From Okapia johnstoni (taxonomy: Eukaryota > Chordata > Mammalia > Artiodactyla > Giraffidae): 64,000 nt of DNA. Below are positions 31,799 through 42,105 of this stretch, piece after piece. Numbering within the stretch: the stretch's first letter is position 1; each line of letters begins with the position of its first letter. The notes beneath the pieces were generated by a model, which did no database searches, was not told the origin of the DNA, and saw only the letters and a list, made by a program, of their open reading frames with translations. A program made the translations under genes and the position numbers. The DNA is taken from contig CM044309.1 of NCBI GenBank assembly GCA_024291935.2, positions 30,590,001-30,654,000 of the forward strand. Reading direction: 5' to 3'.

Positions 31799-32104
31799 TC
31801 TTAAAAATTTATTTTTTGGCTGCACTGGGTCTTCACTGCTGTGCACAGGCTTCCTCCAGTTGTGGCGAGTGGGGGCTACTCTCTAGCCGTGGTGTGCACT
31901 TCTCATTGTGGTGGCTTCTTTTGCTGCAGAGCACAGGCTTTAGGAGGCATGGGCTTCAGTAGTTGCAGCACACCGACTCAGGAGTTGTAGCCCATGGGCT
32001 TAGTTGCCCCGCAGCATGTGGAATCTTCCTGGGCCAGGCATCAAACCCGTGTTCCCTGCACTGGCAGGCAGATTCTTAACCACTGGACCATCCAGGGAAG
32101 TTCC
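31799..32104 (-). mobile_element. CHR-2-type SINE, antisense, exact TSD
   Basis: Near full-length reverse copy: ttattttttggctgcactgg, ctctagccgtggtgtgcact, ggcaggcagattcttaacca and ggaccatccagggaagttcc. Flanked by the perfect 11-bp repeat ccttgtagctt at 31788-31798 and 32105-32115. Confidence 0.92.
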
Positions 32105-32462
32105 CCTTGTAGCTTACTTTACACATTATAGTTTGTACCTCTTATTCCCCTACACCTGTATTTCCCCTGCTTCTTTCCCTCTCCCTACTGGTAACCACTA
32201 GTTTGTACTCTCTATCTGTGAGTCTGCCTCTTTTTTTTTTGTTGTTATATCCACTAGCTTGTTGTGTTTTTTAGATTCCACATATATAGTATTTCTCTTT
32301 CACTACTGTCTTTCTCTGACTTATTTCATTTAGCATAATTTCCTCCAAGTCCATCCATGTTGTAACAAATGGCAAATTTTCATTTTTTCTTATGTCTGAG
32401 TAGTATTCCATTTTGTGTGTCTGTATACCACATCTTCTTTATCCAATAATCTATGTCTCGAA
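32105..32462 (-). mobile_element. Antisense L1, right part
   Basis: Continues the same L1 in reverse: aaccactagtttgtactctc, cactagcttgttgtgttttt, cttatttcatttagcataat, gtccatccatgttgtaacaa and gagtagtattccattttgtg. Confidence 0.88.
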
Positions 32463-32725
32463 GTGCTAAGGAGAGTTATCCTGCTATTAATAGTGCTTCT
32501 ATCCTATGTCCTCAGAATATTCTTTACCTGTATCTCAGTAACCTTTAACAGTGAGAATCTGCCTCTTTTCTGGGCACACTGATACTGTTTAATATCTTTT
32601 GAGAATGACTCAGATTCACTTTAAAACACATCTACTGAGGGAATATTATCACTCTTGCCTTTGGTGGAGGGAAACAGCTTCTTAACCCTCTCTTTTGATT
32701 TTTCATTAGCTAATGTTCTTGGAGG

Positions 32726-32936
32726 GGCTTCCCTGGTGGCTCAGTGGTAGAGAATCTGCCTCCTAATGCAGGATACATGGGTTCAATCCCTGGGTCAAGA
32801 AGATCCCCTGGAGAAGAAAATGGCAACCCACTCCAGTATTTCTTGCCTGGGAATTCCTATGGACAGAAGAACCTGGCCGGCTACAGTCCGTGATGTCACA
32901 GAGTCAGACACGACAAAGCAACTAAACAACAACAAA
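32726..32936 (+). mobile_element. Bov-tA SINE with exact TSD
   Basis: Full-length ggcttccctggtggctcagt to gcaactaaacaacaacaaa. Flanked by the 11-bp repeat gttcttggagg at 32715-32725 and 32937-32947. Confidence 0.95.
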
Positions 32937-32947
32937 GTTCTTGGAGG

Positions 32948-34377
32948 AAACTTTTCCAATGAAGATAGAATACATTTAAGAATACAGACTAGAATTACTT
33001 TTTATTTTAAAAAATAGGGAAAAGAAGGAAAAAAATGTGCATGCACAGAAGGGCCAACAAAGGTGTGAAAAGGAAATTCTGCAAGAGTTACACAATCTAA
33101 GCCAGGAATTATCTTGACGTCAATTGGCTGGCTGATGTTTCCAGGCTGGCTAATATTTAAGGAACTAGCTGAGGTTAAAACATCAAATAAAAAACAAAAC
33201 AAAATAGTTTTGCCTTCTGGGAAGAAAATTTGCTTGACTCTTAAGGTGATGATGTTGGAGAGATAACCCTTTCCACCACAACTCTCAGAAAGTCAGTGCT
33301 AAAATATCTGATATTCTGTTCTTGCCCTGTACCTACATCTGGATGAGGAGCTGTTAATGAGGAATCCACAAATGGGTTTTAAGACCCCAGAACTCCCTGA
33401 AAGTAAGTGCAAATTGTAAGAAGGCATACATATACTGTGTGCACGTGAGGGTATTTGCTGAAGGAGGGCCATAGTTTGGTCAGATGCCAAAGTTTAAGAA
33501 CCACTGTGCTACATTTAAGCTTTTTTTAAAAAAAAATCTGTTAAACGAATATCACAATTTTATAGTGGAAAGAATATTATCTTGGAGCCACAAGATCAGT
33601 AACTTTGCTGATGTTCACATGAGAGACCAATAATAAAGTTAATCAGATACTTTGAAGCTCAGTTTTCTTAAGTATTTTAAGAATTTTTTAAGTACTACCA
33701 TCAGGTGATAGAGAAAGAGCCCCCTATTGAAGGAGTATATTGACAACAATTAATAATTTTTCCCTTAATCTCAAATAAAGAACTAGTTAATGTATAGTTC
33801 AATTCCAGAGTCCAAATGTGCTGTCTTTGTAGATGAAATACAGTGAAGGAAATGTGCATTCCTTGGTATAAATCCTTAAGAATGTTCCATCTACTGTTGC
33901 CAACACTGACACTTCTCCAAGGAGCCTTTGAAATAGTGTAAAACTTTGACAAGACGGTTATCTGGAGACTCACACTTTCTTCTCCTAGAAATAAATTAAA
34001 AAGTCTAGATAAAGATAAGTTTAAGGTTTAAGACCTGCAGCCCAAGGACTTTACATCCCACCCTCTAAAATATACTCAGATTAAGAAAGTGGCCCAAAAC
34101 TAGGTGGTGAAAACAGAGACGTGATGCACCCTCTCTGGTTCTGGATAAAACTAAGGATTAGGCAACTGTAGAAAACTTCAGCATGAGATAATTACATCAA
34201 CTTCTTTTATAGACTAAGAGTGACTAAAAACTGATAGAATTTGAAGTGCTTAAATTGAATCTGTTTACATTTTAGAGCGCATCAAAGATTAAAAACATGA
34301 GGACTATAAACATAAGAAAAAATACGATTTATAGGTTTTGCTCTATAGAAATAAATCCTTCTATTCCCTTTCCTTTG
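32948..34377. other. Mostly unique stretch
   Basis: About 1.4 kb. The part 33555-33680 (tagtggaaagaatattatct, gaagctcagttttcttaag) has a weak MIR look, and 33440-33510 ends like an old DNA transposon (aagtttaagaaccactgtg). No gene seen. Confidence 0.4.
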
Positions 34378-34595
34378 GGCTTCCCAGGTGGCGCTAGTGG
34401 TAAAGAAACTGCCTGCCAATGCAGGAGATGTAAGAGAGGCGGGTTCGATCCCTGGGTCGGGAGGATCCCCTGAAGGAGGGCATGGCAACCCACTCCAGTA
34501 TTCTTGCCTGGAGAATCCCATGGGCAGAGGAGCCTGGCAGACTATAGCCCATAGGGTCATTGCAAGAGTCGGACATGACTGAAGCTATCTAGCAC
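34378..34595 (+). mobile_element. Bov-tA SINE
   Basis: Well-preserved: ggcttcccaggtggcgctag, gcgggttcgatccctgggtc, the core, and a 3' end with gagtcggacatgactgaagc. Low divergence suggests a younger copy. Confidence 0.93.
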
Positions 34596-34825
34596 ACATA
34601 CATGCACTCCCTTTCTCTCATTTTCAGAACATTAGAAGAAGATAGTCAGCGTAAATATTTGATCTGGGACAAGGTAACCTTAAAAACAAAAACAAAATGT
34701 CAAGCTTTCTGCTGATTCACTGTGCTCTTCAGGATGGAGAGATAAGGTGTATGGTGATTTGGTTGATAGACACAATTGAAAAAGTCTTTCCAGCTGAGAA
34801 AGACAGCCCTATGGGTACAATATCC

Positions 34826-35003
34826 AGCAGTGGTTCTCAACTGAAAATCACCAGAGAATCTTTTAAAGTAGAAATAGAAAGCCCAGGATTCACCAGGAAA
34901 TTCTGATGCTGTTGGGCTTGGATAAGACCTAGGAGCAGAATTTACATTCCTATCTTTTAGTGATTTTTAAAGAGCCGCCAGAATTGAAAAGGGCTGGTCT
35001 AGA
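34826..35003 (+). mobile_element. MER5-like hAT-Charlie MITE
   Basis: gtggttctcaactgaaaatc at the left end and gaaattctgatgctgttggg in the middle fit the MER5 family, in lower-quality form than the copy at 4.3 kb. Confidence 0.5.
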
Positions 35004-35308
35004 AGGACAAATTTAAGAAGAAAAATCTGCACTGCTCTGTTCAAGGAAGTTATAAGAATACTTAGTTTGGGATTGATAACTTGAGAGACCAGGGCTAGGA
35101 ATTATGGAATTGGATAAAGAGAAAATACAGCCATAGGAATTATGACACAAAAATGAGTGAATCTCAAGGAATGGCTCAGACTGAGGCCTCTGTGGGGCAG
35201 ATGTACAGAAAGAAATTTCCTGCAGAGGACAGTCAAGTACCTTCAAGACTGTGGATGTCAAATATTCTATTTTAAGATTCTACTTGTCATCTGGTATAGT
35301 GTATTATT
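35004..35308. other. Unique flank containing the left TSD of a BovB
   Basis: Unique-looking sequence. Its last 13 bases (35296-35308, atagtgtattatt) are repeated exactly at 36423-36435. Confidence 0.6.
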
Positions 35309-35925
35309 CTTTGGCATTGTCTTTCTTTGGGATTTGAATGAAAACTGACCCTTTCCAGTCCTGTGGCCACTGCTGAGTTTTCCAGATTTGCTGGCATATT
35401 GAGTGCAGCACTTTCACAGCATCATCTTTCAGGATTTGAAATAGCTCAACTGGAATTCTATCACCTCCACTAGCTTTGTTTGTAGTGATTCTTTCTAACG
35501 CCCACTTGACTTCACATTCCAGGATGTCTGGCTCTAGGTGAGTGATCACACCATCGTGATTATCTGGGTCGTGAAGATCTTTTTTGTACAGTTCTTCTGT
35601 GTATTCTTGCCACCTCTTCTTAATATCTTCTGCTTCTGTTAGGTCCATACCATTTCTGTCCTTTATTGAGCCCATCTTTGCACGAAATGTTTCCTTGGTA
35701 TCTCTAATTTTCTTGAAGAGATCTCTAGTCTTTCCCATTCTGTTGTTTTCCTCTATTTCTTTGCATTGATCGCTGAGGAAGGCTTTCTTATCTCTCCTTG
35801 CTATTCTTTGGAACTTTGCATTCAGATGGGAATCTCTTTCCTTTTCTCCTCTGCTTTTCGCTTCTCTTCTTTTCCCAGCTATTTGTAAGGCCTCCTCAGA
35901 CAGCCATTTTGCTTTTTTGCATTTA
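35304..35925 (-). pseudogene. BovB ORF2 fragment (linker to early RT), inverted
   Basis: On the minus strand, genuine BovB coding sequence starts near 35925 and is open to the left TSD. Recognisable words are KWLSEEALQIAGKRREAK, MGSIKDRNGMDLTEAED, HLEPDILECEVKWALERI, ASGGDRIPVELF and IPKKDNAKE. It contains the segment before the RT catalytic YADD but not YADD itself. The frame continues by chance into antisense 3'-end sequence up to 36191, giving a chimeric 295-codon frame that is not a real gene. Confidence 0.85.
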
Positions 35926-36422
35926 TTTAAAAGCAGAGACATTACTTTGCCAACAAAGGTCCGTCTAGTCAAGGTTATGGTTTTTCCAGTGGTCATGTAT
36001 GGATGTGAGAGTTGGACGGTGAAGAAAGCTGAGCACTGAAGAATTGATGCTTTTGAACTGTGGTGTTGGAAAAGACTCTTGAGAGTCCCTTGGACTGCAA
36101 GGAGATCCAACCAGTCCATCCTAAAGGAGATCAGTCCTGGGTGTTCACTGGAAGGACTGATGTTGAAGCTGAAACTCCATACTTTGGCCACCTCATGTGA
36201 AGAGTTGATTCATTGGAAAAGACCCTAATGCTGGGAAGGATTGGGGGCAGGAGGAGAAGAGGACGACAGAGGATGAGATGGCTGGATGGCATCACCGACT
36301 CGATGGACATGAGTTTGGGTAAACTCTGGGAGTTGGTGATGGACAGGGAGGCCTGGCGTGCTGCGATTCATGGTGTCGCAAAGAGTCGGACACAACTGAG
36401 CGACTGAACTGAACTGAACTGA
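35309..36422 (+). mobile_element. 5'-inverted (twin-primed) BovB with 13-bp TSD
   Basis: One BovB insertion made of two pieces. Bases 35309 to about 35925 are the RT-upstream and early RT coding part in minus orientation. Bases about 35926 to 36422 are the 3' end in plus orientation, ending in the tandem actgaactgaactgaa tail. The whole is bounded by the exact direct repeat atagtgtattatt (35296-35308, 36423-36435). This is the expected product of target-primed reverse transcription with twin priming. Confidence 0.92.
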
Positions 36423-36435
36423 ATAGTGTATTATT

Positions 36436-36703
36436 GTTCTGTTAACCAGTATTCAGTAATATACTGTCATATGCAATATACTTGTATTGGTGATCTTTTG
36501 GGAATTGGACAAAAGACATTAAGAGAGATCAAAACATTACTCAGGAGTGAAGGAAAGTAGATAAGGAACCAAGAAAATAAGTAGACTCCCCAGAAAACTG
36601 GGAATTTGGGGTAAAGTACTACACTTACTCTAGATCATGAAATGAGAACTTGAGGGTCTTCATTCAACAATTATGCTGAGTACATTGCTTTTGACTATGA
36701 TGA
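36436..36703. other. Unique spacer
   Basis: Sequence between the BovB TSD and the old L1M; nothing recognised. Confidence 0.4.
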
Positions 36704-36962
36704 AAAGACTGGACTACCCATTCCACCATCTAGTCCACTAAAAAACTGGACTAAATTCATGAAAAGCAAAACAAAAACAAAAATCAATATTCAGAGACAG
36801 TAGGCAAAGAATAGCACAGCCCTGTAATTCCCAAACAAAGGAAAGACTGGACTGCTCATTCCACCAACAATAACCAGAAAACTGGACTAAAGTCATGAAA
36901 CAAAAAACCAATATTCCGACACCAGACAAAGAACAATAAAGTCGTGTAATTCCCAAACAAAG
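36704..36962. repeat. Diverged tandem duplication (~138 + 121 bp)
   Basis: Copy 1 at 36704-36841 and copy 2 at 36842-36962 share aaagactggact, attccacca, actggactaaa, tcatgaaa, atattc and the end tgtaattcccaaacaaagg. They lie at the 5' side of a decayed L1M and may be duplicated L1 5'UTR units. Confidence 0.75.
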
Positions 36963-39290
36963 GAAAACAAATGAGGTGCACCCTAACTGTAAAATAAACA
37001 ACTAATTCAGTTTGCACAAGGCTGGGAAAATTAGAGTTTTGACCAAGAAGAGTTGCGAGACCTCACTGAACACTCGAGGCATTTAGGAGGGAGATACCAT
37101 AATGAGAACTCATTCAGAACAGTGTTATGCTAGCCAAAGATCTGACACTTCACTAAACAAGCCCTGGTAAAGCTTAGAAACAAGCCTTGAGAGGATCAAG
37201 TTGACCTAGAAGCAAAGTAACTGGCTACCAGAACAAAAGATGACACTCTAATTAGGACGAAAGCAAAATGCAGGTATTCAACCAGGTAACAATCATAATA
37301 CTTAGTATCCAATTAAAAAATTACTAGGTACATAAAGAAGCAGGAAATCAGGATCCATAAACAGAAGAAAAGTCAATAAAAAGAGCTTAAGAAATGACAG
37401 AGCTAATATAAATATTAATGACTTTAAAACTCTTATTTTAAATATGTTCAGTGATATAGACAGAAACATGAACACAGTAAAGAGAAAAGTGAAAAACTAT
37501 AAAAAGAATGAAATAAAATTTATAGAGTAGAAAATACAATACTGAATTGGAAAATTCACTGAATGTATGTAAGAGATTCTATTGCAGAGGAAAAGGTTAT
37601 TAGACTTCAAGTCATAGTGAGAGAAATCGCCTAAACTGAATCACAGAGATACAAGGGCAGAACAAAACTCATACAGCCTCACTAACCACGGAACAGTATC
37701 AAGTGATCTAATATGAGTAGAATCAGCTATTCAGTCTTGTACTGGTGGTCCGGGTCAGTCTAATAAGGCAATAAAAAATAAAAAGCAAACAAATTGGAAA
37801 GAAAGACGAAAACTATCTTTATTACAGACAACAGAAAATCCCAAGTAACCTACAAAATTCTACTAGAACCACTTGGTGAGTTACCGAACAAAGGTGACTA
37901 TATGTAACAACAAAAAAAAAATCTATTATATTTCCACATATGAGCAATGGGCACTTGGAACCCTATGAGACTCCTAGGAAGAAATTTGACAAATGTTACA
38001 CAAGACTTCTAAACTGAATACAATAGAACACTCCTAAGAGAAATGAATAAAGACTTAAATAAATGAAGAAATAGACCAATTCCTGGATCAGACAATCCAG
38101 TATGTTAAAAAGTCAATTCTACCCAAATTGATGTCTAAATTCAATATAATGTCCATCAAAATCCAAGCAGACTTTCTCTGAAATTGACAAGCTTATTATA
38201 ACATTTGATTAGCTGTGAAAAAAATGTAGAAAAATTAAAATAACTTTGAAAAAGTGAGACAAAGTTGGAAGACTCCCACTTCCTAAGTTCAAGACACATT
38301 ACAAAGGTGTAGTAGTCAGAAGACTGTAGTATGGACATAAGCACAGCAGTACAGGTCAGTAGATAGGAATACTGATTTGGGAGAAAGTTGGTAAGTTAAT
38401 TCAATGGAAAAAGAATACTCTTTTCCATAAGCTGTATTGGAACGACTGAATAACAATATAGGAAAAAACAAAACAAAACAAAAAAAAAGACCACGATTAT
38501 CTCAAACAACAATAAAATCTTAAAATTGATGACCTCTTGATTTTAAAAAGTTATATTATTCCTAGAAAAAAACATGAGAGAAAATCTTTCATGACCTTTG
38601 GGTAGGCAAGGCTTTTTTGATTATAAAAATCACTCACAATGGAAGGAAGAGATTGATAAATTGGAGCTCCATCAAAATTAAAACTTTCTCTTTAAAAGAC
38701 ACTATCTAGAAAATGAAAAGGCAAGCTGAAAGCTGAGAAAAGACATTTGCAACCTCATCTGGCAATAGACATTTTCAAAGTATGTAAAGTTTACATCTCA
38801 GTAATAAGATGAGCAAGCCAATAAAAAGTTGGCAAAAGATTGAACATACACTTCATAAAATAATATATTTAAAGAGCCAATAAGCACAAGAAGAAAAAAT
38901 GTTCAACCTCATTACTAATTAAGGAATGCAATCACAATGATACTACACACTCTGTGGAACAACTGAAAGTTTAAAAACTGACACTATTACATGTGGACAA
39001 GGCCTAAACTTTCATACATTGTCAATGGAAGTGTTAAATGTGTAATTACTTTGGGAAACAACTTGGCATTTTCTTCTATCTTTAAACATATACTTATGCA
39101 TGACCCAGAAATTCCACTCCAAGGGAAATGCCAACACTTGTCTACACATAGTGTTCACAACAGCTTTATTCATAATAGCCACAAACTGGAAGTAGCACAC
39201 ACATGTATCAAGAAGTGGTATATTCATTCAACAAGCTATTATCCAGCAGTTACAGAAGCATACTAATATATACAACAAAGATGAATCTCT
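36963..39290 (+). mobile_element. Old L1M, decayed, main part
   Basis: Sense-orientation L1M: a 5'/ORF1-side block with attactaggtacataaagaa, aagaaatgacagagctaata and ttaaatatgttcagtgatat, then decayed ORF2 with gacttctaaactgaatacaa, gaatactgatttgggagaaa, aatgttcaacctcattacta and cacaacagctttattcataa. All frames are broken. It is interrupted by a SINE at 39291. Confidence 0.75.
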
Positions 39291-39520
39291 AGGGCTTTCC
39301 AGGTGGCGCAAGTGGTAAAGAATCCACCTGCCAATGCAGGAGATGCAAGAGATGCAGTTTTGATTCCTGGGTCGGGAAGATCCCCTGGAGAAGGAAATGG
39401 CAACCCACTCCAGTATTTCTGGCCTAGAAAATTCCATGAACAGAGGAGCCTGACGGGCTACAGTCCATGGGGTTGCAAAGAGTCAGACATGATTGAGCAC
39501 ACACACAGACACACAACACA
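39291..39520 (+). mobile_element. Bov-tA SINE inside L1M
   Basis: agggctttccaggtggcgca through gtcagacatgattgagcac and a CA-rich tail. Flanked by gatgaatctc (39281-39290) and gataaatctc (39521-39530), a one-mismatch TSD. Confidence 0.92.
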
Positions 39521-39820
39521 GATAAATCTCAAAAATAGCATGCTGAGTTAGATACAACAGCATTGTGCAATTCTATTTATATGAAACTAATTTTTATATA
39601 CAGAAAAGGTGGTTTGGATTGGGTTTTGAGAAGAGAGTCGGCTGCAAAGAGGCATAAGGGAAAAATTAAGGATAACGAAAATATTTTTTTATGCTTATTG
39701 TGCTGGAAATAACCAAACACATTTCTCAAACCTCATTAAACTGTACAAGTAAATTTGGATTATTTTATTGTGTACAAATTTTACCTCAATAAAATTGATA
39801 AGATAAAACAATTATGGGGA
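39521..39820 (+). mobile_element. Old L1M, 3' end
   Basis: Resumes with tctcaaaaatagcatgctga, gcaattctatttatatgaaa and gtacaaattttacctcaata, the 3' end of L1M-type elements. Confidence 0.75.
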
Positions 39821-39929
39821 GAGATTTTGTCTATAAACTGAGAGAGTAAAAAGCAATACACAACCTAGTAGCTAGAGATGCTTAGAAATTCAATCAGTAA
39901 GATAATTTGCATCATGAGCAAAATAAATA

Positions 39930-40100
39930 TTTATTAACCTGACTTTGTGTTCTTATTGTAAAATAGGTATCATGTAAGAATCTCTTTCATAGGATTGCTC
40001 TGAAGATCAAATTAGTCAATACATGTAAAGCACTTAGAATAAATCTGAAATATTAAGAGTTCAAGAAATGTGAGCTATAGTTAACAATGTTAATACCAAG
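39930..40100 (+). repeat. MIR fragment
   Basis: attgtaaaataggtatcatg, cataggattgctctgaagat and catgtaaagcacttagaata follow the MIR 3' half in order. Confidence 0.7.
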
Positions 40101-40466
40101 AGTTGGAAACTATAGTAGGCACGGGGAGGGGTACAATGATAAGCAACATAGATGCCCCCATCCTTGGGGAACTTAGGTTTTGGTTAGAAACAATACCAGA
40201 CGATTCTCCTCATCTACAGAGGGGTGCTCTGGGAGACTGACTCACACAAGCCCTTTTACAGACATGGGAGCTCCCCAACCTTTGTCTCATGAATATTTAT
40301 TTTCTGCCTTTCTCTTGGACAACAAATAGGTGAAACTGGCAAATTGTGGCTGTTGACCTATTATTGTTAACATAATTTGTACTATAATCTGTATGCACCT
40401 TTCCCAGAGAATAATTTATGCAAACCAAAAGGAATATGTATTTCTTGGTAACCCGTGTGATATTTT
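40101..40466. other. Unique stretch, no gene seen
   Basis: No recognised feature. Confidence 0.4.
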
Positions 40467-40842
40467 CAGTTCAGTTCAGTTGCTCAGTCGTGTCCAACTC
40501 TTTGCATCCCCATGGACTGCAGCACGCCAGGTTTCCCTGTCCATCAGCAACTCCCAGAACTTGCTAAAACACGTGTCCATCGAACTGGTGATGCCATCCA
40601 GCCATCTCATCCTCTGTCATCCCCTTCTTCTCCTGCCTTCAATCTTGCCCAGCATCAGGGTCTTTTCTAATGAGTCAGTCCTTCGCATCAGGTGGCCAGA
40701 CTATTGGGAGTTTCAGCTTTAGCATCAGTCCTTCCAATGAATATTCAGGACTGATTTCCCTTGGGATGGACTGGTTGGATCTCCTTGCAGTCCAAGGGAC
40801 TCTCAAGAGCCTTCTCCAACACCACAGTTCAAAAACATCACT
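40467..40842 (-). mobile_element. BovB 3' end, antisense
   Basis: Begins with cagttcagttcagttgctca (reversed tail repeat) and runs to caacaccacagttcaaaaac. About 375 bp, 5'-truncated; contains the reversed gatgagatggctggatggc region. Confidence 0.92.
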
Positions 40843-41084
40843 TGCTTTCTATTTTTAAGTTGCTCTTACAGAAAAGTGAGAGAATGTCTTTCAAAAGATG
40901 GAACAAAATTAATGACTGGATATTATTGTGGCTCATCACTTCAGCCTCAGGACATGCGTTAAACGAGTCAGGACTCTGACTTTGAAAAAGTCACCCGAGT
41001 GTGCCCACTGGTCATAGACAAATGTTTCTGTGTACATCTTCTAAGGCCAATGTGCCATGCTGTGTTAATTGCCTGTCTGTGTCT
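40843..41084. other. Unique spacer
   Basis: No recognised feature. Confidence 0.4.
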
Positions 41085-41303
41085 ATATTCATTCGCTCAG
41101 TCATGTCCAACTCTTTGCAACCCCATGGACTGTAGCCTGCCAGGCTCCTCTGTCCATAGGATTTTTTTCCATGCAAGAATACTGGAGTGGGTTGTCATTT
41201 CCTTCTCCAAGGGACGTTCCTGACCCAGGGATTGAACCTGCCTCTCTTGCATCTCCCGCACTGGCAGGCAGATTCTTTAATGCTGCATCATCGAGGAAGC
41301 CCC
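41085..41303 (-). mobile_element. Bov-tA SINE, antisense
   Basis: ttcgctcagtcatgtccaac through ggcaggcagattctttaatg to gaggaagccc. A short T-run is inserted in the core (ggatttttttccatgcaag). Confidence 0.9.
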
Positions 41304-41865
41304 TGTAACTGGGGCAAAAAAAAGTTGCCACAAACTAGGTGGTAGAGAACACCTTTATTCTCTTATAGTTCTGGAAACCAGAAATCCTAAATCAAGGTGT
41401 GAGCTGGGCCACATCTCTCTAGAGGTTCTAGGAAGAGAATGCATTTCACGTTCCTCTCCTAACTTCTCATGGCTTCTGGCAATCTCTGGTAGTCTTTGGC
41501 TTATAGCTGCATCACTCCAGTCTCTGCATCCATCTTCACACTGCCTCCTTCTCCGTGTCTTCTCCTTTGTATCTTCTAAGGACATGTGTCATAGGACCTA
41601 GGCTTACCTGGATAATCCAAGAGGATCACATCTGAAGATCCTTAATTATATCTTTGGAAATGATATCTTAATTATATATTTGGGAAAATTATATATTTCC
41701 CCAAATTTATATATTTATATATATATATATATATAATATTAAGATATATAAACATACAAAATTATATATTTTCCCAGATAAGGTCATGTTCACTGGTTCC
41801 AGGGATTTGGACATGGACATATCTTTTGGGGAGTCACCATGTAACCCACTACACATGCCATCTTC
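41304..41865 (-). mobile_element. MaLR/MLT1-type LTR, antisense, with AT-rich expansion
   Basis: Reverse reading shows an LTR-like order: the right end ggacatatcttttggggagt (reverse of gatatgtcc), ataaggtcatgttcactgg, and ctgcatcactccagtctctg (reverse of cagagattggagtgatgcag), then ttctggaaaccagaaatcct near the other end. Between about 41640 and 41780 it is invaded by AT-rich sequence with a (TA)n core. Confidence 0.55.
41711..41742. repeat. (TA)n tract
   Basis: Nearly pure TA/ATT sequence inside the LTR, flanked by partly inverted copies of a tatatttccccaaat-like word. Confidence 0.8.
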
Positions 41866-42009
41866 CTACTGTGCTTGGAATTTTGAGATAAAGCCCATGT
41901 TCAGAAGAGGACAGAAAGGTAATTCTGGGATGACTGAACATTACTTAGCATTGCCAGAATAGAGGATAAAGGAAACAGGGGAAGGAGTGAATTGAAGATT
42001 CATGAGGGG

Positions 42010-42105
42010 AAACACTGTGTGTGTTATTCACTCTTGTTCCACAGTGCCCAGCATACAGGAGATTTTTTATGGATACTTATTAGTTCTAAGAATAAATAGA
42101 TAACT
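42010..42105 (+). repeat. L2 3'-end fragment
   Basis: gtgtgtgttattcactcttg, cacagtgcccagcatacagg and agttctaagaataaatag follow the L2 tail order. Confidence 0.55.

Noticed and set aside
36738..37001. 87-codon minus-strand frame with internal similarity (two related halves, hydrophobic)
   Set aside because: The halves are the translation of the tandem DNA duplication at 36704-36962; not a repeat protein or membrane protein.
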